Below, one piece after another: positions 7,123-12,740 of a stretch of DNA of 12,740 nt. The stretch covers positions 1 through 12,740 of the forward strand of contig CAMYOP010000046.1 of NCBI GenBank assembly GCA_947260045.1, given 5' to 3'. Position 1 is the first letter of the stretch, and every line of letters starts with the position of its first letter. Position numbers and translations under genes: made by a program. Under the pieces are notes generated by a model. The model did no database searches. It was given only the letters and a program-made list of their open reading frames with translations, and was not told the origin of the DNA. This DNA comes from an uncultured Desulfobulbaceae bacterium. Lineage in GTDB: Bacteria > Desulfobacterota > Desulfobulbia > Desulfobulbales > Desulfobulbaceae.

Positions 7123-8049
7123 TTAGCCTACAAGCCAGACAGCTATATTTTCTGCTCTTTTCATGGTTCTGTCAGACACACCGCCGAGAAAGCCTTTTTC
7201 TATATCTCGTCCCCGTCTGCCAATAACTATTGTACCGCATTGGGCTTGTTTTGCCTGACGCAGAAGGTCGTGGCTGACCTCAATGTCTGTATGGCTTGGC
7301 AGTATGGTGATACGGTCTTCCGGGACATGATGGTCCATTAAAATTTGTTTATGGGCCTCAAAAAGATGATTTTCGTGATCCAGATGTTTATCGCACCACT
7401 CCTTTCCCCATTGTTTATGAAATTCTTCTCTATCTATTTTTGGCTTTGATCCAAAGAGAGTATAGGAATGATATAAATATATATGGGTATCTGGCACTGC
7501 GTGTATTGCGTATCCGAGGTGGTCTGCTGCCATCAGAGATTGGGGCATACCGTGAACAGTCATCAGAAAGCGTTTAGACTGGATGGCGCCATCAACTATC
7601 CACAGCGGTACTTCATGACATTTTTCAACAAGATACTGGGAAACACTGCCAAAAAACATTTCTCCCACCATGCCGACACCACGTCGACCGATAAGAAGCC
7701 CATCATATATACCACTATTTGCTTCATGATGAATTGCTGTTGCCACATCAGCTGAGGACATTTCAGCAGCTCTACTAACCTGCTCTTCTCTAAATCCATT
7801 TCTTGTAAGTCTTGCCTGGGCTTCTTTCAGGTATTTGCTTGCTCTGGCTATTTTACGCTCAACCGCTGGTGGGTGTTCCCGGAGGGGATCAACATCATAC
7901 ATCCAGTTTTGGTCTATACCTGATGTGGAAACGATACTGAGAAGATGTACAGAAAGATGGTCTGCAGGCCCAAAAAAACCAATCAGGTAATCCAGGCTGC
8001 TTAAACTATAGGAAGATCCATCAATAGCAACCAGTACTTTCATTTCCAT
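7123..8049 (-). CDS. Universal stress protein with two tandem USP domains
   Basis: A 308-residue protein made of two USP (UspA-like) domains, about 1-153 and 160-308, resembling a fused dimer. USPs bind ATP or other ligands and aid survival under stress. Domain 1 starts MKVLVAIDGSS with D10 and has the nucleotide loop G121-x2-G124-x9-G134-S. Domain 2 lacks the early Asp (MTVHGMPQS) but keeps G277-x2-G280-x9-G290, with Val in place of the usual Ser/Thr, so the two sites may have different affinities. The ATG at 8049 is preferred because AAGGAG lies seven bases upstream. A TTG at 8055 would sit only one base after it. A perfect TATAAT -10 lies 52 bp upstream of the start. Confidence 0.95.
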   Translation of the reverse strand: MEMKVLVAIDGSSYSLSSLDYLIGFFGPADHLSVHLLSIVSTSGIDQNWMYDVDPLREHPPAVERKIARASKYLKEAQARLTRNGFREEQVSRAAEMSSADVATAIHHEANSGIYDGLLIGRRGVGMVGEMFFGSVSQYLVEKCHEVPLWIVDGAIQSKRFLMTVHGMPQSLMAADHLGYAIHAVPDTHIYLYHSYTLFGSKPKIDREEFHKQWGKEWCDKHLDHENHLFEAHKQILMDHHVPEDRITILPSHTDIEVSHDLLRQAKQAQCGTIVIGRRGRDIEKGFLGGVSDRTMKRAENIAVWLVG

Positions 8050-8100
8050 TGCCAAACTCCTTTTTTAAAGTGTTTTTCGCAAGTGGTTTCTATCGTTTTT

Positions 8101-8106
8101 ATTATA
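8101..8106 (-). promoter_or_regulatory. Candidate -10 box for the universal stress protein gene
   Basis: On the minus strand the hexamer is a perfect TATAAT, 52 bp before the USP start. No good -35 sits at the normal distance; TTGACT lies only 10 bp upstream, too near. The promoter may depend on an activator. Confidence 0.35.
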
Positions 8107-8186
8107 CGGCAGTGTCAGTCAATTTTTGAAGAAAAACAAAAAATCAGTTCTACATAAAAATAGTTATTTTCTCGTAATTTTAAGCC

Positions 8187-8236
8187 AGTAAAAGGTTTAG
8201 GAAGAGAGTAATTAATTTCTGAGATAACCTTTTACT
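8187..8236. repeat. 11-bp inverted repeat at the 3' end of the zinc-ribbon gene
   Basis: AGTAAAAGGTT (8187-8197) and AACCTTTTACT (8226-8236) are perfect inverted copies with a 28-base spacer. The right arm overlaps the stop codon of the minus-strand zinc-ribbon gene. No T-run follows on that strand, so a classical terminator is unlikely. A 3'-end stabilising hairpin or protein site is possible. Confidence 0.4.
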
Positions 8237-8420
8237 AAAAGCGTTTTGATTCTTTAGGTGCAAAAGGATTGGTTACATTGTTTACGATCCAGTCAGGTTC
8301 GTACGATTGAGCACAATTGGGACATATAAGGCCAATGGTAAGTTTACCTTCTGTTTCTTTAAAGAAAATATGAAAGCCATGTTTATAGCCACATTGAGGA
8401 CAAGTTCGAAATTCTTTCAT
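8235..8420 (-). CDS. Small zinc-ribbon protein, 61 aa
   Basis: The product holds two CxxC knuckles, C7-P-Q-C10 and C33-P-N-C36, separated by 22 residues, a classic zinc-ribbon arrangement. The rest (FFKETEGKLTIGLICPNC) reads as paired beta strands, and the tail is basic. No specific function can be assigned; such proteins bind nucleic acid or act as adaptor subunits. The ATG at 8420 is chosen because GGAG lies five bases upstream. A GTG at 8426 would overlap that site. It shares orientation with the USP gene 186 bp downstream but they are probably separate units. A possible -10, TATACT on the minus strand, lies at 8478-8483. Confidence 0.8.
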   Translation of the reverse strand: MKEFRTCPQCGYKHGFHIFFKETEGKLTIGLICPNCAQSYEPDWIVNNVTNPFAPKESKRF

Positions 8421-8426
8421 GGTCAC

Positions 8427-8803
8427 TCCAATAATGCTATTTTAGAAATGTCAGGATGAGAACTTTGAATTTCTCCCAGTATACAATAATTTCCCCACAG
8501 ATTGAAAATATAAGGTTTTTTTTGTGTATCCATTAGGTCACTTCAATTTGAAGATCCCTCTTTGCTATTGACTGACAAGGTTATCTATCGACTACTGCGT
8601 CATAGTCGTTTTAGTAACAGGCCTGGAAAATTTGATGAGGCAAAAAAAGTCTTGAACCGTTGATGATCTGCTCCAGGCTGTAAAAAAATTGAGGAGTGAT
8701 GTATAGTGTGTCCTGGTGAAATTTTCCCATAGTGTATGGGTTGATTTGTTATAAAAAAACAGTCCCTCATAATTGAGTTAAAAAATATACAGGAGTTTTC
8801 CCC
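8427..8803. other. Divergent intergenic region with several palindromes
   Basis: No protein gene is seen in this 377-bp spacer. It contains CTTCAATTTGAAG (8541-8553, 6-1-6 palindrome), an imperfect long-range stem ACAGGCCTGGA/TCCAGGCTGT (8617-8627 with 8672-8681, one bulge), and CCCATAGTGTATGGG (8726-8740, 6-3-6 palindrome) shortly before a TTATAA box at 8749-8754. The last palindrome is the best candidate operator for the DUF533 gene. Ribosome binding site AGGAG (8791-8795) closes the region. Confidence 0.4.
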
Positions 8804-9547
8804 ATGTTTGATGTTGAGAAATTACTCGGTAAAATGATGTCTGAAGTGACCAATTCTTCAAAAAACTATAAGAAAAAAGGAAAAAAGAAATATAAAAAAA
8901 AGCACAGAAGCGATGATGTTGTCTCGAAACTGGCTTCTGGACTACTTTCCGGGAAAGGACTCTTGACCGCTGTTGGCCTGGGAGTTGGAGCATATACTAT
9001 TTTAAAAGGCAGCAATAGTAGCGCAACACCCTTGCCACAATCTGCAAATACAACAGCGGCAGGATATCAGACTCCCCCAGCCACTCCAGCGCAACCTCCT
9101 CCAGTACCACCTGTCCCTCAAACATCAACAGAAGCACAAAGAAATACTCATGAAGAAGTGGCCACTTCTAACGCTGTTAATGCATCAGCCTTACAGCAAC
9201 AAGAGCTGGAAAATAAGGATATTGCCTTGCGACTGATTCAGGTCATGATTGCGGCAGCACATGCCGATGGCCAAATTGATCAGGATGAGGAAAAAGAAAT
9301 TTTATCTTATTTACAGGGCGCAGGTCTCACAAAAGAAGAAAAAGATTTCATTCTGCTTGAGTTTCATGCCCCTAAGACCATTGAAGAACTTGTTCAGGGA
9401 ATTAACGATCCAAAACTTTCACAGGCAATGTACTCCCTTGCTGTGTCTACTATTATTGTAGACACAAAAGAAGAAAGAGCATGGCTTGATAATTTTGGAA
9501 ATGCGCTCAATATCAGTTCTGACATGCAGCAGTTCATAGAGGGGTAA
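8804..9547 (+). CDS. DUF533/TerB-like protein with membrane segment
   Basis: This 247-residue protein fits the DUF533 (YebE-like) family, whose C-terminal domain has a TerB-like helical fold of unknown biochemical role. Order of parts: a short amphipathic start; a very Lys-rich patch at 20-35; a hydrophobic Gly-rich helix at about 43-68 (LLTAVGLGVGAYTILKG), probably membrane-inserting; a Pro/Thr/Gln-rich linker at about 75-125; and the TerB-like domain at about 137-247 with MIAAAHADGQIDQDEEKEI, whose acidic loop is typical. Cationic head plus glycine-rich helix suggests inner-membrane association. AGGAG eight bases upstream fixes the ATG. The gene is monocistronic, closed by the terminator at 9609-9640. 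Function is unproven even for better-known homologues; a stress link is only suggestive. Confidence 0.88.
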   Translation: MFDVEKLLGKMMSEVTNSSKNYKKKGKKKYKKKHRSDDVVSKLASGLLSGKGLLTAVGLGVGAYTILKGSNSSATPLPQSANTTAAGYQTPPATPAQPPPVPPVPQTSTEAQRNTHEEVATSNAVNASALQQQELENKDIALRLIQVMIAAAHADGQIDQDEEKEILSYLQGAGLTKEEKDFILLEFHAPKTIEELVQGINDPKLSQAMYSLAVSTIIVDTKEERAWLDNFGNALNISSDMQQFIEG

Positions 9548-9566
9548 ACTTCTTACCAGCTGAAAA

Positions 9567-9595
9567 CTACACCCTCACACCTTTCTAGGGTGGAG
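9567..9595 (+). other. Hairpin after the DUF533 gene
   Basis: CACCCT (9570-9575) pairs with AGGGTG (9587-9592) over an 11-base loop, and the stem can be extended outward past one mismatch. There is no T-run. It may assist the strong terminator just downstream or stabilise the 3' end. Confidence 0.35.
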
Positions 9596-9605
9596 TGACT
9601 CAGCT

Positions 9606-9644
9606 ATAACAAACGGGGAGCCAGAGCACTCCCCGTTTGTTTTT
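9606..9644. terminator. Strong bidirectional terminator between convergent genes
   Basis: ACAAACGGGGAG (9609-9620) and CTCCCCGTTTGT (9629-9640) form a perfect 12-bp stem with the loop CCAGAGCA, and a T-rich tail follows on the plus strand. On the minus strand the stem is followed by a shorter T-rich run. It separates the DUF533 gene from the GT-C-like gene, whose stop lies six bases beyond the stem. Confidence 0.92.
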
Positions 9645-9645
9645 G

Positions 9646-11460
9646 TTATTGAGATTTTTCTGGCTCCTCTCGCTCCTCTTGAGCTTTCAGAGCCTCTTCC
9701 CTATCAGCGTAATATTTAAAATACCATTCAGGGGCTGGATAAGAAGTGATTCCAACCGTAGATGGCTTTCCAGTTTGCATCGAACGCTGGAGCTTGTCAC
9801 TGGTCTTTGCCCACATCTTTTCTTCTCCATACTTGTTGATTTGAAAATAATATTGGGCCTGGGATATGTATGCCGCAATTAAAACAACTGAAAGTATGGT
9901 GCGCATATTGGTAAGCGGCCAGATTTGAACTGGTCGAAGGAGGCAAATCCAGAGGATTACTCCTGCCATTGAATATATATAATTATAACGCATCCACCAT
10001 TTAAAGAGGTTCCAGCCTTGATCAATAAGGAAAAAAGAAAAAGCTTCGGGGCGTAGATAGAAAATCATGATCGGGATGGCAAGAATGCCGAAAATCCAGC
10101 TAGCAAGGAAGAAAAATTGTAATAAGTTATCCCTGGCATAGAAATAAATGAGCAGGGAAAAAACAAGGATCGCGCATGCAATAAGAGCTGGTAAAGGGAT
10201 AAATAGTATTATCTCATTGACTGTAACCGTTCCAGCAAATGGATGAAGAAATATATAGATAATTATGGTATTTGCAAGCCCTGTCAACAGGTCACTGAAA
10301 GTAAATATTATGGAAAAGAGCTCCCTTTCGCTGGAACCTGGCATGAGCAATTTCATGATGATTTTAAATAAAAGGGGAAAGGATGATATGAGCAGAAAGA
10401 AGAGTTCTGGGACATTGTTTTTGAGCCCTTGAGCCAGCCTGCCAAGAGAAAAATTATTGTGGATTTGGAGTGAGTAGCAGAAGCGAAAAAAAGCTACTGG
10501 CAGGAGTACTGCTGTCAGACCAGCAGACAGTACAATCATGAGAGCCAGTGTCAGTTCCCATACAGTAAAGGGTTCTTTTGGGTCCTTCAGGTAGAGTAAG
10601 CTATATAGCATAAAAAGCAGATAATGCAGGTTGGTCAGGTTGCCAAGCATTTCATTGAGTCCAGGCAGCAGGCAGAAAAGAGCGCAGATACAGATTCTGA
10701 CCATATCTGATGGTATGAGCCATCTGTAACAGTTACGACAAATAAAAGATGCAACGAGTGCAGCTATAAGGTAACAGCTCGTTACCGTGAATACGGGGAG
10801 ATACTTGATAGGTATGAATATACGGGCAAAGTTGGCAATGACTCGTGGGAGAGTATCAGGGTAGCCATCATAGATGAAGAGCAGGCTTGACCAGCCAAAA
10901 TTTAAGGCACCATTAACAAATTGTATAGCTCCTTCTGCATAAAGTTCTGGATTTGTAAAGCGCGCCCATCCCCGGTAGCAAAGAAGGGCAAAGGTGAGGG
11001 TAAGTGCCAGCCAGAATTTGTACCTGTCAAAGTATTTCCCTATGCTTGTTGTTATACCTATTCTCGGCTCAGGCTTGTTTTTGAAATATTTAGAAATCAG
11101 GAGACTAATGGCAACAACCAAAGAGAGTATGACGCTCAGCAATATAAATCTGTCATCAAAGTAGTTGCAGTCTTTTCTATACAGGCAAACAGTTCTGGCG
11201 TGGAAGGGAAAGAAAAGAAAGAGCAGGCCAGGGGTCAAGGCCAGGGAAATATTTTTGAGGATGTTTTTTTCATTAAAAGGAGAAAAGCGCCGAATAGATT
11301 TGATGGTCAAATAAGAGAACAAGAAGCCAGCAAGAACAGCTAGCCCTTCACGCAGTGGAAATTTGTAAAAGGTATCATGGCGAACAATCCAGTTAAGCTG
11401 GCTTGAAAGAAAAAGAGAGATGAAAAATATGTAAATTCCAGAGTAGCTGAACAGGTTCAT
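9646..11460 (-). CDS. Polytopic membrane protein, GT-C glycosyltransferase-like
   Basis: A 604-residue integral membrane protein with roughly a dozen hydrophobic segments and a soluble, charged C-terminal tail (about 545-604) rich in Glu. After the fifth or so segment comes an extracytoplasmic-loop signature, FTNPELYAEGAIQF (168-181), followed by YDGYPDTLPRVIA (197-209). This layout resembles uncharacterised GT-C-fold membrane proteins that carry PE-x-x-AED and a later Gly-Tyr-x-x-x-LPR motif. Here the usual Asp is Gly177. Such enzymes use polyprenyl-phosphate sugars to modify surface glycans, but activity is inferred only from fold-like features. Upstream of the ATG there is only a weak TGGGA site, lying inside a 13-bp palindrome at 11468-11480. 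The gene stands alone and is flanked by degenerate DNA upstream. Confidence 0.8.
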   Translation of the reverse strand: MNLFSYSGIYIFFISLFLSSQLNWIVRHDTFYKFPLREGLAVLAGFLFSYLTIKSIRRFSPFNEKNILKNISLALTPGLLFLFFPFHARTVCLYRKDCNYFDDRFILLSVILSLVVAISLLISKYFKNKPEPRIGITTSIGKYFDRYKFWLALTLTFALLCYRGWARFTNPELYAEGAIQFVNGALNFGWSSLLFIYDGYPDTLPRVIANFARIFIPIKYLPVFTVTSCYLIAALVASFICRNCYRWLIPSDMVRICICALFCLLPGLNEMLGNLTNLHYLLFMLYSLLYLKDPKEPFTVWELTLALMIVLSAGLTAVLLPVAFFRFCYSLQIHNNFSLGRLAQGLKNNVPELFFLLISSFPLLFKIIMKLLMPGSSERELFSIIFTFSDLLTGLANTIIIYIFLHPFAGTVTVNEIILFIPLPALIACAILVFSLLIYFYARDNLLQFFFLASWIFGILAIPIMIFYLRPEAFSFFLIDQGWNLFKWWMRYNYIYSMAGVILWICLLRPVQIWPLTNMRTILSVVLIAAYISQAQYYFQINKYGEEKMWAKTSDKLQRSMQTGKPSTVGITSYPAPEWYFKYYADREEALKAQEEREEPEKSQ

Positions 11461-11467
11461 AAAATAT

Positions 11468-11480
11468 TCCCATCATGGGA
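11468..11480. repeat. 13-bp palindrome over the GT-C gene's ribosome binding region
   Basis: TCCCATCATGGGA is a perfect 6-1-6 palindrome 8 bp before the start of the GT-C-like gene. It includes the only SD-like bases (TGGGA on the minus strand), so it could serve as an operator or mask translation. Confidence 0.35.
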
Positions 11481-11718
11481 TAAAAAAGAGTTTATCGCGC
11501 ATTCGTTAAAAAATGTATTTTCTAATGATGAAAAACTAGAAAATTACACACTGATAGAAACTGTAATTTGTATGGAAAATCAGTGTAGGTGTGACCCGGT
11601 AAAGGGTCTCCCTACCACAGGAATGTATGAGATGCAATGGATTTTGATATCTGGACTTTGAAGGAGCAGGTTTCAAGTATGTAAAAGTGCAAAAAATCGA
11701 GGACTGATTTGACAGGAT

Positions 11719-11955
11719 TTATTCACAAGCCCTAATCTTGCCTAACCTTTGCCAGATATAATTCAAATAACGTATATACAGTAGGAATGTAAGGTAAAAG
11801 TATTCAAGCGATCGAGTTGGATTGGCAGGTCGAATCTCAACCTTAACTAATTGTCCTAAATCTCTACCTATGGCTTCCTTGAACCCTGTCAGCAACATTG
11901 TGCGAGGGCCTTTATTGCCACCCGCCTTAACATGAGTAAATGGATCCAGTTTCAC
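11719..11955 (-). pseudogene. Possible gene remnant, product not recognised
   Basis: A 78-codon frame opening with GTG and preceded directly by an in-frame TAG four codons upstream. The last third, ending with EYFYLTFLLYIRYLNYIW, is aromatic and hydrophobic. The series Arg, then Asn-Pro-x-Arg-Ser, then an aromatic-rich helix faintly recalls the C-terminal end of DDE transposases of the IS4/ISH3 kind, but the expected upstream catalytic region is absent and the likeness is weak. No Shine-Dalgarno is visible. It is probably a fragment of a former gene, perhaps mobile, or chance. Confidence 0.25.
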
Positions 11956-12082
11956 AAACGGAATCTAAAAGCATTTGATATGTTTATAAGATTTTATTCA
12001 TAGGTGCTGGCACCATTCATATGGTTTTCACAATATTTTAAAGGGGAATGAGATAGGCTCATTGTGGATATCGGGAATACAA

Positions 12083-12408
12083 TCAACAACAGCTGAGTTT
12101 CATGGGAAGTCCGGCTATCAAAAATGCCTGAGATGGATACCATCTGCAAATAGCTTGTAGAGATACTTGATTGTCCCTTTTTCACTGTTTACTTTACGGC
12201 CATGTCTGCGGTAGTCATCCTGACAACAGGGTGCTGGTTATTTTTTTCATAATAATTACGCAGAAAATTGATGATCAGGTGGTGTTCACTGGTCAAGTCA
12301 ATTTTTTCTTGTTCAGCAAACCTGTCTCGCAACTATTCATCCCAACAGAACATGTCAACCAGGTATCCCTTGCAGTTGAGTTCATATCGATTGCCATTAA
12401 TTCAACAT
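12083..12408 (-). pseudogene. Broken DsrC/TusE-family sulfur-relay gene
   Basis: DsrC/TusE proteins (about 105-110 aa) carry sulfur on a penultimate C-terminal cysteine, for sulfite reduction or tRNA thiolation. Joined across frames, this stretch reads INGNRYELNCKGYLVDMFCW, then KIDLTSEHHLIINFLRNYYE, HPVVRM, KGTIKYLYKLFADG and finally QAFLIAGLPMKLSCC. These match the family's EGYL, (S/T)-x-EHW-x-x-x-x-FLR-x-(F/Y)Y, KGN-x-x-YLY-x-LFP and IAGLPKP-x-x-C elements in order and at full length. Lesions: a one-base shift after the ATG at 12408, TAG at 12335-12333, TAA at 12191-12189, a frameshift between 12189 and 12180, and another near 12130. The penultimate Cys survives. The ATG overlaps the stop of the DUF5714-like gene, suggesting former translational coupling. 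Either true decay or, less likely, poor local sequence. Confidence 0.85.
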
Positions 12409-12740
12409 TGATCCTGAAATGAAAAATATGGACATTGCGATTCTCTGCAACCATGTGGATGTTTTGAAGTGTGGCAGCAGGTCACATTATTCCCTGGTGA
12501 GAGTGATACGTTATGGCTTTCTTTTAAAAAGTCTACAGCTATATGAATAGCGCTCCGAACATACGCCTTGCAACAAGAGGGTCCGGTAAGATGTGTGATG
12601 GCCTGGGAAACTTTTGTAACAACTTTCATGGTGGTTTTCTGTTCAGATCCTTTGCCACACTTGGAACCTGTTAGTACAGCAAAGCAGGCTCCTATTGCCG
12701 GGGCAACACCACAAACTCCAGTCAGACCACAATACCCTCC
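12402..12740 (-). CDS. Cys-rich DUF5714-like protein (5' end cut by window)
   Basis: The frame is open from the right edge to a TGA at 12404-12402, giving the C-terminal 112 residues. It begins GGYCGLTGVCGVAPAIGACF and has GPSCCKAYVRSAIHIAVDFL near 53-72, and ends with CCHTSKHPHGC and CPYF. Eleven cysteines in this fragment, with the GYCG, GPxCCK and final C-x4-C-P spacing, match my recollection of the DUF5714 domain found in anaerobes and methanogens. A metal or iron-sulfur role is plausible but not shown. An internal ATG at 12629 is not the start, because the conserved portion extends upstream of it. It appears intact and lies directly before the broken DsrC/TusE-like gene. Confidence 0.75.
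   Translation of the reverse strand, partial: GGYCGLTGVCGVAPAIGACFAVLTGSKCGKGSEQKTTMKVVTKVSQAITHLTGPSCCKAYVRSAIHIAVDFLKESHNVSLSPGNNVTCCHTSKHPHGCRESQCPYFSFQDQC

Larger units (their letters stand above)
11461..12082. other. Apparently degenerate, non-coding stretch
   Basis: About 620 bp without a convincing gene. It holds an inverted repeat ACACTGAT/ATCAGTGT (11548-11555 with 11579-11586), a compound hairpin GTAGG..GACCC/GGGTC..CCTAC (11585-11615), and one 78-codon minus-strand frame (see 11719-11955). Other frames are cut by frequent stops. The hairpins lack T-runs. Lying between a broken sulfur-relay gene and an intact neighbour, it looks like decayed sequence. Confidence 0.45.

Noticed and set aside
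10921..11343. A 140-codon plus-strand frame opposite the membrane protein gene
   Set aside because: Its composition is that expected from the antisense of a hydrophobic coding region, and no start signal is present.
11585..11615. A compound hairpin considered as a transposon end or tRNA-like element
   Set aside because: No matching inverted partner occurs elsewhere in the window and it lacks tRNA arms; noted only as a hairpin.
12333..12335. The TAG in the DsrC/TusE-like sequence as a recoded (pyrrolysine) codon
   Set aside because: A TAA and several frameshifts in the same short gene cannot be explained by recoding.
12171..12422. An 83-codon plus-strand frame at the right end
   Set aside because: It is antisense to the DsrC/TusE-like pseudogene and the end of the DUF5714-like gene.

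Overview
The window looks like a chromosomal segment from an anaerobic, sulfur-metabolising Desulfobacterota (Deltaproteobacteria, Desulfobulbales-like) bacterium. This is inferred from the mix of gene families: a System II cytochrome c biogenesis protein (ResB), a DsrC/TusE-type sulfur-relay sequence, a Cys-rich DUF5714-like protein, a divergent SDR with a thioredoxin-like partner, and moderately AT-rich DNA with clear Shine-Dalgarno sites. No species name can be read from the sequence alone.

Layout, left to right. (1) 1-1327, minus: the N-terminal 442 residues of ResB, cut by the window edge, with a doubtful 78-aa ORF upstream of it. (2) 1613-1945: a regulatory spacer with a good minus-strand promoter and two 7-1-7 inverted repeats that look like a tandem Fur-superfamily operator. 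(3) 1946-2489, plus: ribosomal protein L28 (zinc-ribbon form) with its own terminator, then an 85-aa protein of unknown function. (4) 2512-3884, minus: a thioredoxin-like protein and an SDR that lacks the canonical catalytic lysine, probably one operon. (5) 3885-7116, plus: a hairpin-rich leader and a large M16-family zinc protease with a lipoprotein signal. (6) 7123-8420, minus: a tandem-domain universal stress protein and a small zinc-ribbon protein. (7) 8427-9640, plus: a 377-bp spacer, a DUF533/TerB-like membrane-anchored protein, and a strong terminator shared with the opposing gene. (8) 9646-11460, minus: a polytopic membrane protein resembling uncharacterised GT-C glycosyltransferases. 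(9) 11461-12740, minus: about 620 bp of apparently degenerate DNA, then a DsrC/TusE-like pseudogene, then the C-terminal 112 residues of a Cys-rich DUF5714-like protein that runs off the right edge.

The genes are mostly short independent units in alternating orientation. Shared themes are cell-envelope and redox maintenance (ResB, the thioredoxin-SDR pair, the M16 lipoprotein, the GT-C-like protein) and stress (USP, DUF533). The two most interesting points are the broken sulfur-relay gene, which was probably translationally coupled to the DUF5714-like gene, and the tandem Fur-family-like operator between the resB side and rpmB.
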